This document shows positions 61,873 through 64,000 of a DNA stretch of 64,000 nucleotides, piece after piece (position 1 is the stretch's first letter; every line of letters begins with the position of its first letter). The DNA is from an uncultured Shimia sp. (GTDB lineage: Bacteria; Pseudomonadota; Alphaproteobacteria; Rhodobacterales; Rhodobacteraceae). A model generated the notes under the pieces. That model had not been told where the DNA came from. It made no database searches and saw only the letters and a list, made by a program, of their open reading frames with translations. The position numbers and the translations under genes were made by a program. The stretch lies in assembly GCF_913054185.1 (NCBI RefSeq), contig NZ_CAJXIV010000002.1:29505-93504 (forward strand), written 5' to 3'.

Positions 61873-62424
61873 TTAGTTGAGTGCGTCAAGCGCAGGGCGA
61901 ATGCGGCCCTCGACCTCGCGTTCGGTCACCGGCCCCGCAATGCGCAAAAGGATGTTGCCTTCGCCATCCACCAAATAGGTTTCCGGCACGCCATATACGC
62001 CCCAGTTCAGCGCCATGCGGCCCGTGGTGTCGGCTCCGCCGGCGGTATACGGATCACCCAATTCACTGAGAAAACTCAAAGCATTACCCGGAGAATCTTT
62101 ATAGTTCACGCCAAGAATGGTCAGTCCTTCGGCTTGTAGATCCATCAGGTTTGGATGCTCCACGCGACACGGGCCACACCAACTTGCCCAGAAATTCACC
62201 AAGGTTGGCTTGCCTGTGCGCAGGGCTGTGGCATCCCACATGTCCTTGTCACCCAACATGGTGATCTGGACGTCCGGGGCCTGTTCGCCGACAAGTGCGC
62301 TAGGTAGCTCATTTGGGTTTTCCCGTTGCATGCCCAGCATGAACATCGCCGCCAACCCTGCAAACAGCAGTGGTGGCAGGAACATCAGCGGCGAAATTTT
62401 CTTTTTTGCTGGTGTATCGCTCAT
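61873..62424 (-). CDS. ccmG: Thiol:disulfide interchange protein CcmG/DsbE
   Basis: Membrane-anchored periplasmic thioredoxin of 183 residues that reduces apocytochrome c (via CcmH) for heme attachment. One anchor helix (about 12-32) precedes a thioredoxin fold with WCGPC (C83, C86) in NFWASWCGPCRVEHPN and the family loop GVPETYLVDGEG. The reducing equivalents would come from CcdA (24.6-25.3 kb). Its start overlaps the ccmD stop by 4 bp. Confidence 0.95.
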   Translation of the reverse strand: MSDTPAKKKISPLMFLPPLLFAGLAAMFMLGMQRENPNELPSALVGEQAPDVQITMLGDKDMWDATALRTGKPTLVNFWASWCGPCRVEHPNLMDLQAEGLTILGVNYKDSPGNALSFLSELGDPYTAGGADTTGRMALNWGVYGVPETYLVDGEGNILLRIAGPVTEREVEGRIRPALDALN

Positions 62425-62570
62425 TTGCGGCGGCCTTCAACATCATCCAAGTCTGCGCGGGCTTTACGTGCTGCGCGCAGGCTCCACCAGATCAGTCCGC
62501 CAATCAACAGCAGAGACACGGCGTAAGACGACAGCACCGTGTCAGCGTATTTTCCCAGATCAGGCATCAT
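62421..62570 (-). CDS. ccmD: Heme exporter protein CcmD
   Basis: A 49-residue single-helix membrane protein (YAVSLLLIGGLIWWSLRAAR at about 17-36) with a charged C-terminus (ARADLDDVEGRRK). CcmD releases holo-CcmE from the CcmABC complex. It is identified by size, topology and its place between ccmC and ccmG, with 4-bp overlaps on both sides. Two adjacent ATG codons (62570 and 62567) are both possible starts. Confidence 0.88.
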   Translation of the reverse strand: MMPDLGKYADTVLSSYAVSLLLIGGLIWWSLRAARKARADLDDVEGRRK

Positions 62571-63319
62571 GCCAAACGCTCCCGTGCCAGCAGCGCGCGA
62601 GTGCGTCGCTTGTGAATTTCCGTGCGGGTGCGCAACAACACCAGCGCGACAAAGAACAAAACAAAACCAATGATGCACATCATCAACGGATAGAAGAACA
62701 CGTTGGAGACCTTCTCCTCCGTGTCGGCACCGGTCACAGCCCCTGCCCGCATGATCGAGGCGCCTTGGTGCAGACCTTGGTTCCAGAAGTTTACCGCGTA
62801 GCGGCTGAGCATCGCAAAGACAGAGCCAACAATACAGAGCACGGCGGTCAAATCGGCGGCGGTATCCGGGTTATCAATCGCTTCCCAAAGCGCGATGTAG
62901 CCAAGGTAAAACAGAAACAGGATCAGGAACGACGTCAACCGCGGGTCCCAGGCCCACCAGGTGCCCCACATAGGCTGTCCCCAGACCGCGCCGGTCCATA
63001 GCGCAATCAAAGTCATGACAACGCCCACTGGCGCGGCAGCTTTGGCGGCCAAGGCACTCACGTGATGGCGGCGCACAAGCCAGATCAGCGAGGTCACCAA
63101 CATCATGAACCAGATGTTGATCGCCATCAGGGCTGACGGAACGTGAAGGTAGATGATTTTTACAGTTGCGCCTTGGCGGTAGTCATCCGGTGTAAAGAAA
63201 AACCCCCAGACCAACCCCACAATCGTTGCAATTGCGGCTAAAACGGCTACCGGCATCAGAAACCGTGACACGGTTTGGCTGAATTTCACCGGATTGGCAT
63301 ATTCCCAGATCGATCCCAT
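62567..63319 (-). CDS. ccmC: Heme exporter protein CcmC
   Basis: Six-helix inner-membrane protein of 250 residues that loads heme onto CcmE. The tryptophan-rich heme-handling motif WGTWWAWDPRLTS is at residues 118-130, with flanking conserved histidines (H59 in IYLHVPSA and the later HQG). It is followed by ccmD with an ATGA overlap. The upstream ccmB gene is 90 bp away on the same strand, without a visible terminator. Confidence 0.95.
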   Translation of the reverse strand: MGSIWEYANPVKFSQTVSRFLMPVAVLAAIATIVGLVWGFFFTPDDYRQGATVKIIYLHVPSALMAINIWFMMLVTSLIWLVRRHHVSALAAKAAAPVGVVMTLIALWTGAVWGQPMWGTWWAWDPRLTSFLILFLFYLGYIALWEAIDNPDTAADLTAVLCIVGSVFAMLSRYAVNFWNQGLHQGASIMRAGAVTGADTEEKVSNVFFYPLMMCIIGFVLFFVALVLLRTRTEIHKRRTRALLARERLA

Positions 63320-63409
63320 GAGGGTGTCCTATCTTGTCGTCGTTCGTTGTGCACTTCACTTCCATGAGAGCACCACAAGTGCCTTGATATGGATTAAGTC
63401 AGCCGCACG

Positions 63410-64000
63410 CTAGCGCAGATTCATTCGCAACACCAAAGCACTGGCAAAAGGCAAAAGTGCAATCACGCCAAAGGTGATCCCAGCTAACATCAGCAGCGGC
63501 GTGGACACATCCTGACCTTCGGCACCACGGCGGGCGAGCTCAGCGCCAAAGATCAGCGTTGGCACGTAAAGCGGTAGAATCAAAAGAGAAAGCAGCAAAC
63601 CACCACGTTTGATCCCCACCGTGAGAGCCGCACCAAAAGTGCCAATCACGCTGAGCGCCGGGGTGCCAAGTGCCAGCGAAGCTACCAACCAAACAAAGCC
63701 CTGTGGCGGCAGGTTCAGCAGCACACCAAACACAGGGGCTGCGACAACCAGCGGCACGCCGGTGGTGATCCAATGTGCCAGTGCTTTCACGGACACCACG
63801 CCTTCGAGGGGGAGCGGAGATGTCGCCACCAAATCCAATGTGCCGTCCTCCCAGTCCAGCGCCAGGATCCGATCAAGGGACAACAGGCAGGCCAACAGCG
63901 CTCCAAGCCACAAAACACCGGGTGCGATCTTGGTCAGAAGGCCGCTTTCCGGCCCCACCGAGAACGGTACAAGTATCACAACAATAAGGAAAAATGCGAT
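63410..64000 (-). CDS. ccmB: Heme exporter protein CcmB, 5' end beyond the window
   Basis: Membrane subunit of the CcmAB ABC transporter, seen from its interior to its stop. The frame is open to the window edge (reading AFFLIVVILVPFSVGPE at the edge), so about 20-30 N-terminal residues are missing from a normal ~220. Family motifs are GVLWLGALLACLLSLDRIL, and DLVATSPLPLEGVVSVKALAHWI. An internal ATG-like or GTG codon near 63979 is not the true start. ccmA should lie further right. Confidence 0.93.
   Translation of the reverse strand: MAFFLIVVILVPFSVGPESGLLTKIAPGVLWLGALLACLLSLDRILALDWEDGTLDLVATSPLPLEGVVSVKALAHWITTGVPLVVAAPVFGVLLNLPPQGFVWLVASLALGTPALSVIGTFGAALTVGIKRGGLLLSLLILPLYVPTLIFGAELARRGAEGQDVSTPLLMLAGITFGVIALLPFASALVLRMNLR

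Noticed and set aside
1..64000. Prophage, insertion sequence, integron or CRISPR
   Set aside because: No integrase, transposase, phage structural gene, direct-repeat array or tRNA-split attachment site was found. The two tRNA genes are intact and not followed by repeats of their 3' ends.

Overview
The window looks like a chromosomal segment of a marine alphaproteobacterium of the Rhodobacteraceae, most likely the Roseobacter group. This is judged from protein resemblance and gene content rather than from a marker gene: a pgi-pgl-zwf cluster, a class II DAHP synthase, TRAP and branched-chain amino acid transporters, IalB, DUF1223 and DUF502 proteins, ccmBCDG order, and a hydrolase-OsmC fusion. 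Almost every base is coding, 4-bp ATGA overlaps are frequent, and there is no integrase, transposase, phage gene or CRISPR array. The edges cut two genes: pgi on the left (3' end missing) and ccmB on the right (5' end missing).

Layout. 1-3.5 kb: glucose-6-phosphate entry to the Entner-Doudoroff/pentose-phosphate routes (pgi, pgl, zwf) behind a 14-bp LacI-type palindrome. 3.6-10.6 kb: a lone radical SAM protein, a SYLF lipid-binding protein with synuclein-like 11-residue repeats, gyrA, and secreted proteins including a ClpP-like/YARHG protein. 10.6-14.1 kb: M32 carboxypeptidase, heme A synthase ctaA, tRNA methyltransferase trmJ. 14.2-18 kb: TfoX-like protein, then a thiE-like/psuK/psuG pseudouridine operon and a DUF502 membrane protein. 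18-25.7 kb: patatin and bdhA (polyhydroxybutyrate/lipid turnover), a YejA-type peptide-binding protein, a P450-hydrolase pair, ccdA and tusA. 25.7-30 kb: tRNA-Ser, DAHP synthase, a GlxA-type regulator, a PQQ-type sugar dehydrogenase. 30.2-35.6 kb: a complete five-gene branched-chain amino acid/amide ABC transporter. 35.6-38.8 kb: GYD protein, HerA-like ATPase, an intergenic region with two tandem small-RNA candidates, ialB. 38.9-44 kb: envelope block in which an L,D-transpeptidase, lpxD, an acyl carrier protein and a ketoacyl synthase run together, opposite a Tat-exported DUF882 peptidase. 44-50 kb: an ABC membrane domain without ATPase, a 780-residue ankyrin protein, and TRAP subunits DctM/DctQ. 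50.2-54.1 kb: tRNA-Leu, YqaA-like protein, dsbB, and arginine catabolism (Lrp regulator divergent from arginase and ornithine cyclodeaminase). 54-64 kb: DUF3445, hydrolase-OsmC fusion, purB, a TPR protein, a lone fliG, DUF1223, rpiB, and the cytochrome c maturation genes ccmG-D-C-B.

The genes are mainly housekeeping. Respiratory and redox functions recur (ctaA, ccdA, ccmBCDG, dsbB), as do envelope functions (lpxD cluster, L,D-transpeptidase, DUF882). The least ordinary items are non-coding or architectural: a 44-bp dispersed inverted repeat present twice 10 kb apart, three candidate small RNAs (one exposing an anti-Shine-Dalgarno loop), the synuclein-like repeats on the SYLF protein, an ABC exporter membrane half lacking its ATPase, and a divergent orphan FliG. 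No complete, clearly undescribed multi-gene system could be demonstrated from the sequence alone.
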